Shown here one piece after another: positions 8,187 to 15,465 of a stretch of 43,180 bases of DNA. Position numbers and translations under genes: made by a program. Source of the stretch: Clostridiales bacterium (GTDB lineage: Bacteria > Bacillota > Clostridia > Lachnospirales > Lachnospiraceae); contig DUNZ01000087.1 in NCBI GenBank assembly GCA_012839085.1, forward strand, positions 1-43,180, in the 5' to 3' direction. How positions within the stretch are numbered: the first letter of the stretch is position 1; the number at the start of each line of letters is the position of its first letter. A model generated the notes under the pieces. It saw only the letters and a list, made by a program, of their open reading frames with translations. It searched no databases and was not told the DNA's origin.

Positions 8187-8385
8187 ATGTCAAAATGTCT
8201 GTAAAAAGCAGAAATTATGTACTTTTTAGAAATGGATGTATAGGATGGAATTAATTGGCTAACAGTAAAGTACATAGAGATAAAGGGAGGAAAATGCCCC
8301 CCAATAGAAATAGGGGAGACAATTCTTCCCCATAAAAACAGGGAGGAAAATTCCCTCCCCCAAAAAAACAGGAGGAAATTACAAT
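8187..8385 (+). promoter_or_regulatory. Structured tig leader with alternating G-rich/C-rich blocks
   Basis: The leader opens with a 9-bp inverted repeat (ATGTACTTT 8217-8225, AAAGTACAT 8267-8275). Then come alternating blocks: GGGAGG (8285-8290), CCCCCC (8297-8302), GGGG (8313-8316), CTTCCCC (8325-8331), GGGAGG (8341-8346), CCCTCCCCC (8353-8361) and the tig SD AGGAGG (8370-8375). Pairing 1-2, 3-4, 5-6 leaves the SD free. Pairing 2-3, 4-5, 6-SD buries it: AATTCCCTCC (8349-8358) against GGAGGAAATT (8371-8380) pairs at 9 of 10 positions. The pairings are seen directly; a regulatory role is inference. Confidence 0.55.
8294..8335 (+). CDS. Possible 13-codon leader peptide upstream of tig
   Basis: ATG at 8294 opens a frame ending at TAA 8333-8335 and encodes MPPNRNRGDNSSP. 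GGGAGG (8285-8290) lies only 3 nt upstream, close but usable as an SD. The frame begins with two consecutive CCC proline codons and ends Ser-Pro-stop, both contexts that can slow ribosomes. It spans hairpins 1 and 2 of the leader. The tig ATG is 50 nt beyond the stop. It could equally be a chance ORF within a structural element. Confidence 0.35.
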   Translation: MPPNRNRGDNSSP

Positions 8386-9684
8386 ATGAGTTTACAAGTT
8401 GAAAAGTTAGAAAAAAACATGGCAAAGCTTACCATAGAGGCTAGTGCTGAGGAATTTGAACAAGCAATTCAAAAAGCTTATCTTAAAAATAGGAATAGGA
8501 TTAATGTTCAGGGATTTCGTAGAGGTAAGGCACCTCTTGCAATTATTGAGAAAATGTATGGTCCTAGTATTTTTTATGAAGATGCTGCCAATGAAATTAT
8601 TCCAGAAGCTTACGAGAAGGCAGCCAATGAAAGTGGTCTAGATATCGTATCCAGACCTGAAATTGATGTAATTCAGATTGAAAAAGGCAAACCTTTTATT
8701 TTTACAGCGGAAGTAGCATTAAAACCGGAGGTAACTTTAGGTCAGTACAAGGGAATCGAAATTGAAAAGAAAGAAGTTACCGTTACGGATGACGAACTAA
8801 TGGCTAAGATCAATGAGGAAAGAGAAAAAAATTCTAGAATGGTTACCATTGATGACAGACCAGTTCAAGATGGTGATATTACCGTAATTGATTTTGAAGG
8901 TTTTGTTGACGGTGTGGCATTTGAAGGAGGAAAAGGTGAAGACTATTCCTTGACAATTGGTTCTCACAGCTTTATTGATACCTTCGAAGAGCAATTAATT
9001 GGTAAATCAATTGGTGAAGAAGTAGAAGTGAATGTGACTTTCCCAGAAGAGTATCATGCTAAGGACTTAGCTGGTAAACCTGCACTATTTAAAGTTACAA
9101 TAAAAGAAATTAAGGTAAAAGAACTTCCAGAGTTGGATGATGATTTTGCACAGGATGTATCTGAATTTGATACTTTAGATGAATACAAGGAAAGTGTTAA
9201 GGCTACAATTAAATCTAATAAGGAAAAAGAAGTAAAAATTGCTAAAGAAAATGAAGTAGTAGATAAAATCATTGAAAATGCCCAAATGGATATTCCAGAG
9301 CCTATGTTAGATTTACAGACAAGACAAATGGCAGATGATTTTGCTCAGAGAATGCAATATCAAGGGCTTTCCATAGAGCAATATTTCCAATTCACTGGTA
9401 TGGATGCTAAGAAGTTCTTAGATAACTTAAGACCTCAAGCTTTAAAACGTATCCAGAGTAGACTAGTATTAGAAGCAGTAGCTAAGGCTGAAAATATCGA
9501 GGTTTCAGAAGAAGAATTGGATAAAGAACTATCCAATATGGCAGAACAGTATAAAATGGAACTGGATAAACTGAAAGAAGTTATTGGAGAAAATGAAAAA
9601 GAGCAGATGAAAGCGGATATTGCTGTACAAAAGGCAGTTGACCTAGTAGTAGAGCAAGCTGTTGAAGTTGAGCCAGCAAAATAA
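8386..9684 (+). CDS. tig: Trigger factor (ribosome-bound chaperone and prolyl isomerase)
   Basis: The 432-residue length is standard. Domains: the ribosome-binding N-terminal region with the signature GFRRGKAP near residue 44 (docks on L23 at the exit tunnel), a central FKBP-type prolyl isomerase domain (about 150-240, DGDITVIDFEGFVDG and FPEEYHAKDLAGKPALFKV), and a helical C-terminal chaperone domain. It folds nascent chains in the cytoplasm. The SD AGGAGG lies 10 nt before the ATG, at the end of an unusual structured leader. clpP and clpX follow, as in many Firmicutes. Confidence 0.97.
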   Translation: MSLQVEKLEKNMAKLTIEASAEEFEQAIQKAYLKNRNRINVQGFRRGKAPLAIIEKMYGPSIFYEDAANEIIPEAYEKAANESGLDIVSRPEIDVIQIEKGKPFIFTAEVALKPEVTLGQYKGIEIEKKEVTVTDDELMAKINEEREKNSRMVTIDDRPVQDGDITVIDFEGFVDGVAFEGGKGEDYSLTIGSHSFIDTFEEQLIGKSIGEEVEVNVTFPEEYHAKDLAGKPALFKVTIKEIKVKELPELDDDFAQDVSEFDTLDEYKESVKATIKSNKEKEVKIAKENEVVDKIIENAQMDIPEPMLDLQTRQMADDFAQRMQYQGLSIEQYFQFTGMDAKKFLDNLRPQALKRIQSRLVLEAVAKAENIEVSEEELDKELSNMAEQYKMELDKLKEVIGENEKEQMKADIAVQKAVDLVVEQAVEVEPAK

Positions 9685-9781
9685 GTTTAGGAGATTTTCC
9701 TAGGAGATATAGGATTATTTAATAATTATGGAATTACCGGCTTTAAGAGAACATTTATTGTTATAAAAAGGAGGGTTTCAT

Positions 9782-10363
9782 ATGAGTTTAGTACCTTATG
9801 TTATTGAACAGACTAGTCGTGGAGAGAGAAGCTACGATATTTATTCTAGATTATTAAAAGAAAGAATCATTTTTCTTGGAGAAGAAGTTAATGATACAAC
9901 AGCAAGCTTAATCGTTGCCCAATTGTTGTTCTTAGAATCAGAAGATCCAGGAAAGGATATCAATTTCTATATTAATAGTCCTGGTGGGTCTGTAACAGCA
10001 GGAATGGCAATCTATGATACGATGAACTACATTAAATGTGATGTATCAACCATTTGTATCGGCCTAGCTGCCAGCATGGGAGCATTCTTATTGGCAGGTG
10101 GTACAAAGGGAAAACGTTTTGCACTTCCTAATTCTGAAATTATGATTCATCAGCCTTCTGGTGGAGCCAGAGGTCAAGCAACGGACATTAAAATTGTTGC
10201 TGATAATATTATAAGAATTAGAAGAAGATTAAATGAAATCTTATCAAAGAATACAGGTAAACCCCTAGAAGTAATCGAAGTAGATACAGAAAGGGACTTT
10301 TATATGAGTGCTGATGAGGCAAAGGATTACGGCATCATCGATGGCATACTGGAAAGAAGATAA
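9782..10363 (+). CDS. clpP: ATP-dependent Clp protease proteolytic subunit
   Basis: The 193-residue serine protease subunit forms the tetradecameric ClpP barrel that degrades substrates fed by ClpX or other Clp ATPases. The catalytic triad is visible: Ser98 in GLAASMGAF, His123 in MIHQPSGG and Asp172 in [11 protein letters not shown]. The glycine-rich SPGGSVTAG loop is also present. A strong SD (AGGAGG, 7 nt) precedes the ATG. The 97-nt gap after tig has no clear terminator, and clpX starts 46 nt after the stop, so tig-clpP-clpX may be at least partly co-transcribed. Confidence 0.97.
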   Translation: MSLVPYVIEQTSRGERSYDIYSRLLKERIIFLGEEVNDTTASLIVAQLLFLESEDPGKDINFYINSPGGSVTAGMAIYDTMNYIKCDVSTICIGLAASMGAFLLAGGTKGKRFALPNSEIMIHQPSGGARGQATDIKIVADNIIRIRRRLNEILSKNTGKPLEVIEVDTERDFYMSADEAKDYGIIDGILERR

Positions 10364-10409
10364 TCAAAGGTATGCTTTGCACTACACAGAGAATGAGGTG
10401 AAAGATTTA

Positions 10410-11705
10410 GTGGCAGGAAAAGTTGAAGACAGAAAACAACTTAGATGTTCCTTTTGTAATAAAACACAGGATCAGGTTCGTAAACTAATTGCAGGTCCTG
10501 GAGTATATATATGTGATGAATGCATTGAAATCTGCAGTGAAATCATCGAAGAGGAATTTGAGGGCGATTCTGTTATAGATTCAGACATAAATCTTCTGAA
10601 ACCGGTTGAAATTAAAAATTTCCTGGATCAGCATGTTGTTGGCCAGGATGAAGCAAAGAAAGTATTAGCAGTTTCCGTATACAACCATTATAAGAGAGTA
10701 TTGGCAGATAAAGATTTAGATGTTGAACTTCAAAAGAGCAATATCCTAATGATTGGTCCTACAGGTTCCGGTAAAACTTATCTTGCCCAAACCCTTGCAA
10801 AGCTGTTAAATGTTCCATTTGCAATAGCTGATGCTACAGCATTGACAGAAGCAGGTTATGTCGGTGAGGATGTTGAAAATATCCTATTAAAATTAATCCA
10901 GGCAGCAGATTTTGATATAGAACGTGCGGAATATGGCATAATCTATGTGGATGAAATCGATAAAATCACAAGGAAGTCAGAGAATACCTCCATTACAAGA
11001 GATGTATCTGGAGAAGGAGTACAGCAGGCACTCCTAAAGATTTTGGAGGGTACAGTAGCTTCCGTGCCCCCACAGGGTGGAAGAAAACATCCTCATCAGG
11101 AGTTTATCCAAATTGATACAACGAACATATTATTTATCTGTGGTGGTGCCTTTGATGGACTGGAAAAGATTATTGAATCCAGAATTGGACAGAAATCCAT
11201 TGGATTTAATGCTCAGATTCATGAGAAGAATAAAACCAATGTAGGTGAAATCTTGCGTCAGACCATGCCTCAGGATCTTGTAAAATTCGGAATGATTCCA
11301 GAATTCGTTGGACGTGTTCCGGTTTGCGTAGCTTTGGATATGTTGGATGAAAAAGCATTGGTAAAAATTCTAACGGAACCCAAAAATGCAATTACCAAAC
11401 AGTATAAGAAGCTGTTTGAATTAGATGGTGTAGAATTAGAGTTTGAGCCAGACGCTATAGAAGAAATAGCGAAACAATCTTTTGAACGTAAGATTGGAGC
11501 TAGAGGACTACGAGCGATTATGGAAGCAGTAATGATGGATTCTATGTATACGATTCCTTCGGACACTAAAGCTGTAAAATGCATCATCACAAAGAATGCA
11601 GTATTAGGCGAAGAAAAACCTCAAATAATATTCTCAGATGAAAATGTTACTAGAAAGCCAATTGTAAAACGTTCATCAAAAAAAAGCAAAGGTGAAATCG
11701 CTTAG
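10410..11705 (+). CDS. clpX: Clp protease ATP-binding subunit ClpX
   Basis: An AAA+ unfoldase that recognises substrates and feeds ClpP. The start is a GTG at 10410 ([10 protein letters not shown]), with GAGGTG 9 nt upstream. The frame stays open further 5', but that stretch lies inside clpP and lacks an SD. This gives 431 residues, near the family norm. Features: C4 zinc-binding domain (Cys13, 16, 35, 38), Walker A GPTGSGKT, Walker B IIYVDEID, the RKH pore loop in GRKHPHQEF, and the ClpP-docking loop with IGF (KSIGFN). All key residues are intact. In relatives lon usually follows clpX; here it does not. Confidence 0.97.
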   Translation: MAGKVEDRKQLRCSFCNKTQDQVRKLIAGPGVYICDECIEICSEIIEEEFEGDSVIDSDINLLKPVEIKNFLDQHVVGQDEAKKVLAVSVYNHYKRVLADKDLDVELQKSNILMIGPTGSGKTYLAQTLAKLLNVPFAIADATALTEAGYVGEDVENILLKLIQAADFDIERAEYGIIYVDEIDKITRKSENTSITRDVSGEGVQQALLKILEGTVASVPPQGGRKHPHQEFIQIDTTNILFICGGAFDGLEKIIESRIGQKSIGFNAQIHEKNKTNVGEILRQTMPQDLVKFGMIPEFVGRVPVCVALDMLDEKALVKILTEPKNAITKQYKKLFELDGVELEFEPDAIEEIAKQSFERKIGARGLRAIMEAVMMDSMYTIPSDTKAVKCIITKNAVLGEEKPQIIFSDENVTRKPIVKRSSKKSKGEIA

Positions 11706-11723
11706 GACATTTCATAGTAATAC

Positions 11724-11785
11724 AAGCTTCTAGTGATCGATTGGATCGCTGGTAAGTCCAGAAGATTAGATAAGGAAAGAAGCTT
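11724..11785 (+). promoter_or_regulatory. Possible antiterminator helix between clpX and engB
   Basis: AAGCTTCT (11724-11731) is perfectly complementary to AGAAGCTT (11778-11785). The latter overlaps the 5' arm of the downstream terminator, so the two helices are mutually exclusive. Between them AGTGATC/GATCGCT forms a 7-bp hairpin with one G-U pair. No T-box signature was seen. Confidence 0.35.
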
Positions 11786-11820
11786 TCCGTTAGAATGTTT
11801 ATTCTGATGGAAAGCTTTTT
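11780..11820 (+). terminator. Strong terminator between clpX and engB
   Basis: AAGCTTTCC-G-TTAGAAT (11780-11796) pairs with ATTCTGA-T-GGAAAGCTT, about 17 bp with G-U pairs and a 4-nt loop, followed by a T run. It separates clpX from engB or attenuates read-through. Confidence 0.88.
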
Positions 11821-11874
11821 AAACGATAGAAGTAAATCATCTTAAATAAAACACAAAAATCAGGAGGGGAAACC

Positions 11875-12462
11875 ATGATTATTAAACATGTAGAATTGGA
11901 GACAGTTTGTGGAATTACCAGTGTATTGCCGGTAAATGACAAGCCAGAGATTGCATTTGCAGGAAAGTCCAATGTGGGTAAATCCTCACTGATCAATGCT
12001 TTAATGAATCGAAAATCCTTGGCTCGTACATCATCCCAACCGGGTAAAACCCAGACAATTAATTTCTATAATATTAATGACCTACTATATTTTGTTGACT
12101 TGCCAGGTTACGGTTATGCGAAAGTATCGATATCGATCAAGGAAAAATGGGGAAAGATGATAGAAAAATATTTGAAAACATCAAAACAGTTAAAAGCTGT
12201 TTTCCTCTTGGTGGATATCCGGCATAAACCATCTGAAAATGACAAAAATATGTATGATTGGATTGTCTACCATGGATTCCAACCAATCATTATAGCTACC
12301 AAATTGGATAAAATTAAACGAAGTCAAAAGGACAAGCATATAAAAATGATTCGGGATGAATTGAATGTAGTACCGGGCACAAAAATATTCCCATTTTCCG
12401 CCACAACCAAGCAGGGTAGGGATGAAATATGGGAATCTATTGTGGAAATATGTGATTTATAA
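11875..12462 (+). CDS. engB: Ribosome biogenesis GTP-binding protein EngB/YsxC
   Basis: This 195-residue GTPase assists late 50S subunit assembly. Motifs: G1 AGKSNVGKSS (residues 29-38), G2 region with TSSQPGKTQTINF, G3 VDLPGYGYAKV, G4 ATKLDK, and a G5-like FSATTKQG. It is a single-domain TrmE-Era-EngA-EngB protein of normal length. The SD GGAGGGGAAACC precedes the ATG. The stop TAA forms the second half of a TTATAA palindrome that is also the end of the convergent DUF4364 gene, so the two genes overlap by 6 bp. Confidence 0.96.
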   Translation: MIIKHVELETVCGITSVLPVNDKPEIAFAGKSNVGKSSLINALMNRKSLARTSSQPGKTQTINFYNINDLLYFVDLPGYGYAKVSISIKEKWGKMIEKYLKTSKQLKAVFLLVDIRHKPSENDKNMYDWIVYHGFQPIIIATKLDKIKRSQKDKHIKMIRDELNVVPGTKIFPFSATTKQGRDEIWESIVEICDL

Positions 12463-12984
12463 TTTGTCATCCAGTAAGGATGCCATTAAATAAGAATAAA
12501 TATCAGAGCTTTTTTCCTTCCAATTGTTACACATTAGGGAGGCTTCGTCCTCAGTAGGTACAATGAGATTGAGTTCAATAATAGGGGTATCTTGTTCAAT
12601 TACTTTCATATGAACAGAGTATTCCCCTTTTTTTATTTGGAAGTACTGAGCCGGGGTAGAAACTTCTTGCTGCAAGTCGTATTTATTTTCCTGTAAATAC
12701 AAGTCGATATCCTCTTTTATACCTGCCGATATCATATTATCAAAAAATAGCAAGGTCTCTTTTCCGCTTTCTGTTATTCGATATAAAGAACTATTGCGAA
12801 TGGTTTTTACAGCAATGAAGGAATCATCAATAAGTTCCGATATTGCCTGTTGTATATTGAAATAATTTGTATATTCCTTCTCCAAGATAAATGAAGTTAA
12901 TTGAGCATTGGTCAAGGGAAACTTGACCTTATTTAACATATATAAAATCATTAACTTATATAACATGAAGGTATCGGACTGCAT
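12457..12984 (-). CDS. DUF4364 family winged-helix protein
   Basis: This 175-residue protein matches my recollection of DUF4364, common in Clostridia. The N-terminal ~75 residues look like a winged-helix domain (LMILYMLNKVKFPLTNAQLTSF, then IQQAISELIDDSFI and a wing YRITESGKETL), similar to PadR-like regulators. The C-terminal half is a beta-rich domain of unknown function. A DNA-binding regulatory role is inference. SD AAGGAGG is 6 nt before the ATG. It is the last gene of a minus-strand cluster after malic enzyme and the radical SAM gene, with a 51-nt gap. The end overlaps engB tail to tail. Confidence 0.82.
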   Translation of the reverse strand: MQSDTFMLYKLMILYMLNKVKFPLTNAQLTSFILEKEYTNYFNIQQAISELIDDSFIAVKTIRNSSLYRITESGKETLLFFDNMISAGIKEDIDLYLQENKYDLQQEVSTPAQYFQIKKGEYSVHMKVIEQDTPIIELNLIVPTEDEASLMCNNWKEKSSDIYSYLMASLLDDKL

Positions 12985-13035
12985 AATATTCCTCCTTATC
13001 TGCTAGAATCAATTTGTTTCATTAGTTTCTTTATC

Positions 13036-13992
13036 CTAGGTAAAATCATATAATCGTCCCTGCCAGGTATCTAGCTCTTTCATCCTCTGATGAATTCGAT
13101 TTAAGACCATTTTTTTATGTCCACTCCATAGGGGAGCCAGTAATAATTTTTTTGGACCGTCTCCTGAAATGCGATGAATCACCATTTCCTTGGGTAAGTG
13201 CTCAAGACAGGCGATTACAAGATCCACATATTCTTCAAAGTCTAAGACATGATCTATTTTTCCTTCTTCATATAGAACTCCCAAATCAGTTCCCTTTAAT
13301 ATGTGTAAAAGTTGAAGCTTTATTCCTTGAACCTTCTGTTTTCCCAGATAGGAGATGGATTCTAGGATGTCTTTTTTGGATTCGCCAGGTAAACCAAGTA
13401 TGGTGTGTACGATTATGGTGATCTTTCTCTGGTGGAGATTTTTTACCGCCTCATCAAAGGTGGCTAGGGAATATCCACGGCGTATAAATTGAGCTGTTCT
13501 TTCATGGATGGTTTGGAGACCAAGCTCTATCCAAAGGGGTTTGATTTTATTTAAATCATCTAAAAGCTCAAGAACTTCCTTGCTCAGACAATCGGGTCTA
13601 GTTGCAATGGATAAAATTAGGATATCGGGATGATTTATGGCTTCCATGAAAATTTTCCTAAGATAATCGATAGAAGCATGAGTATTGGTGTAAGCTTGAA
13701 AATATGCAATATATTTTACTTCTTCATTCCTAGGAAGCTTAAGCTTGACCAGTTGTTTTGCTGCTTCAATCTGATCTGTTATAGAGCTATCTGGGGAGCT
13801 AGCAAAATCACCAGATCCACCACTACTGCAAAAAATACATCCCCTAGTATCAAGGGTACCATCTCGGTTTGGACAAGACATCCCTCCATTTAATGAAAGT
13901 TTATATACCTTATGTCCAAATAACCTTTTTAACTCGTAGTCTAAGGAGTGATACCGTTTTTGATTCCAAAAACATGGGTTATAATTAGGCAT
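13036..13992 (-). CDS. TIGR01212 family radical SAM protein (YhcC-like)
   Basis: This 318-residue protein belongs to the Elp3-like TIGR01212 family. The radical-SAM 4Fe-4S cluster ligands are in SCPNRDGTLDTRGCIFC, an unusual CX12CX2C spacing typical of this family. GGSGDFA follows, then AYFQAYTNTHA and the SAM-binding ATRPDC and LGLQT segments. The family has been linked to nucleic-acid or tRNA-type modification, but I do not know a settled reaction. SD AAGGAGG is 5 nt from the ATG. It starts only 9 nt after the malic enzyme stop, so co-transcription is likely. Confidence 0.9.
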   Translation of the reverse strand: MPNYNPCFWNQKRYHSLDYELKRLFGHKVYKLSLNGGMSCPNRDGTLDTRGCIFCSSGGSGDFASSPDSSITDQIEAAKQLVKLKLPRNEEVKYIAYFQAYTNTHASIDYLRKIFMEAINHPDILILSIATRPDCLSKEVLELLDDLNKIKPLWIELGLQTIHERTAQFIRRGYSLATFDEAVKNLHQRKITIIVHTILGLPGESKKDILESISYLGKQKVQGIKLQLLHILKGTDLGVLYEEGKIDHVLDFEEYVDLVIACLEHLPKEMVIHRISGDGPKKLLLAPLWSGHKKMVLNRIHQRMKELDTWQGRLYDFT

Positions 13993-14001
13993 AGTTCCTC
14001 C

Positions 14002-15162
14002 TTAGTTTCTATGGATGATATGTTCCTGTACGGCTTTGCTGACCATATCTACTACTCGCTGGTCAAAGGGCTGGGGTATAATATAGTCTTCATTTAACTG
14101 ATCTTCCTCTACCAAACCAGCTATGGCAATAGCGGCAGCCAGCTTCATTTCTTCCGTAATCGCCCTTGCTCGACCTTCTAAGGCACCTTTAAAGATTCCG
14201 GGAAAGGCCAGAACATTATTTACTTGGTTTGGAAAATCGGATCGACCAGTTGCAACCACTTTGGCACCTGCTTCTTTGGCTAGATTAGGCATAATTTCTG
14301 GAACAGGATTGGCCATGGCAAAAACAATAGAATTTTTGTTCATGGAGGCTACCATTTCCTTTGTTACAATATTAGGGGCAGATACTCCAATCAACATATC
14401 AGCACCTTTTAAGGCCTCTGCCAGGTTTCCCTTTCTTTGTTCGGGATTGGTTATTTGAAGGATTTTCTCCTGCATCCAATTAAGATTTTTACTGTCTTTG
14501 TATAAAATTCCATGAATATCACATAAGGTAATGTTTTTAAATCCATAAGAGTATAGTAGTTTAGTTATGGCTATTCCGGCAGCACCAGCACCATTAACTA
14601 CGATAGAGCAGTTTTCTTTGGATTTTTCGGTTACCTTAAGGGCATTAATGACCCCTGCTAAAACAACGATTGCGGTACCATGTTGATCGTCATGGAAAAC
14701 AGGTATATCTAGGAGTTCTTGCAATTTCTCTTCGATTTCAAAGCATTTGGGAGCACAGATATCTTCCAGATTAATACCACCAAAGGCAGGAGCAATATGA
14801 AGAATGGTTTGAATTATCTCCTCGGTATCTTGGGTATCAAGACAGATAGGAATAGCATTTACACCAGCGAATTCTTTAAAAAGGACAGCTTTTCCTTCCA
14901 TCACAGGCATTGCTCCATAGGGGCCAATATTACCCAAACCCAGCACAGCGCTTCCGTCGGAAATCACGGCTACCGTATTGGATTTCATGGTATAGCGATA
15001 GGCAGCCTTCTTATCCTTGGCAATCTCCATACAAGGTTGTGCAACCCCTGGAGTATAAGCGATGGCTAGATCTTCCCTGGAGGATACCTTACATTTTGAA
15101 ACAATTTCTAATTTGCCCTGCCATTCTTCGTGCATCTGAAGGGCTTTTTTATAAATATCCAT
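14002..15162 (-). CDS. NAD(P)-dependent malic enzyme (malate dehydrogenase, decarboxylating)
   Basis: A 386-residue short-form prokaryotic malic enzyme that decarboxylates malate to pyruvate. The N-terminal domain carries YTPGVAQPC (catalytic Tyr), GNIGPYGAMPVMEGKAVLFKEFAG (with catalytic Lys), and the metal-ligand segments GGINLEDICAPKCFEIE and PVFHDDQHGTA. The Rossmann domain has VVNGAGAAGIA; the C-terminal region has ATGRSDFPNQVNN. I chose the ATG at 15162: the alternative ATG 9 nt upstream has its purine-rich stretch directly abutting it, whereas AGGA is at a workable distance from 15162. It heads the minus-strand cluster. The cofactor cannot be decided by eye. Confidence 0.94.
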   Translation of the reverse strand: MDIYKKALQMHEEWQGKLEIVSKCKVSSREDLAIAYTPGVAQPCMEIAKDKKAAYRYTMKSNTVAVISDGSAVLGLGNIGPYGAMPVMEGKAVLFKEFAGVNAIPICLDTQDTEEIIQTILHIAPAFGGINLEDICAPKCFEIEEKLQELLDIPVFHDDQHGTAIVVLAGVINALKVTEKSKENCSIVVNGAGAAGIAITKLLYSYGFKNITLCDIHGILYKDSKNLNWMQEKILQITNPEQRKGNLAEALKGADMLIGVSAPNIVTKEMVASMNKNSIVFAMANPVPEIMPNLAKEAGAKVVATGRSDFPNQVNNVLAFPGIFKGALEGRARAITEEMKLAAAIAIAGLVEEDQLNEDYIIPQPFDQRVVDMVSKAVQEHIIHRN

Positions 15163-15335
15163 ATGAATCATCCTGTCTGTCTAGTTTATCTTAGTAATAT
15201 TGGAAACTTACTTTTTATAATGGAAAATAGTTCAAAATTAATCATAACACTAAGAAATATGTAAATCAAGTGGAAACAAAAGTGTGATTTCGTATGGAAT
15301 GAAAGAAAAACCTTTTCTTTCCGAATAGATTGGTG

Positions 15336-15341
15336 TATAAT
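15336..15341 (+). promoter_or_regulatory. Candidate -10 for rho
   Basis: A perfect TATAAT with a poor -35 (TTTTCT at 17 nt). It predicts a leader of about 115-120 nt before the rho ATG at 15466. Confidence 0.4.
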
Positions 15342-15362
15342 ATACTATGAATAAATGGATAG

Positions 15363-15430
15363 TCACTTATATTACATCCTTCTTCACATAATATTGTCTA
15401 TCACACATCTTTCGAACAATCCAATCCAAT
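15363..15430 (+). promoter_or_regulatory. C-rich, G-poor stretch in the rho leader (rut-like)
   Basis: By hand count these 68 nt hold about 19 C and only 2 G, with many YC dinucleotides and no evident hairpin. This is the composition expected of a Rho-loading (rut) site and lies between the rho promoter and its SD. Autoregulation by Rho is known in other bacteria; its operation here is inference. Confidence 0.45.
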
Positions 15431-15465
15431 TAGAATTTAATACTGAGGTAAAAGGAGCTGAATCA

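Noticed and set aside
10308-10409. Upstream extension of clpX inside clpP
   Set aside because: The zinc-finger domain starts after GTG 10410, which has GAGGTG upstream; the extension is clpP sequence in another frame.
11706-11874. T-box riboswitch before engB
   Set aside because: No AGGGTGGNACCGCG-type motif or specifier stem; engB is not a typical T-box target.
15355-15465. Upstream extension of rho
   Set aside because: It has no SD, lies in the untranslated leader, and its residues look unlike Rho N-termini; ATG 15466 has a good SD.
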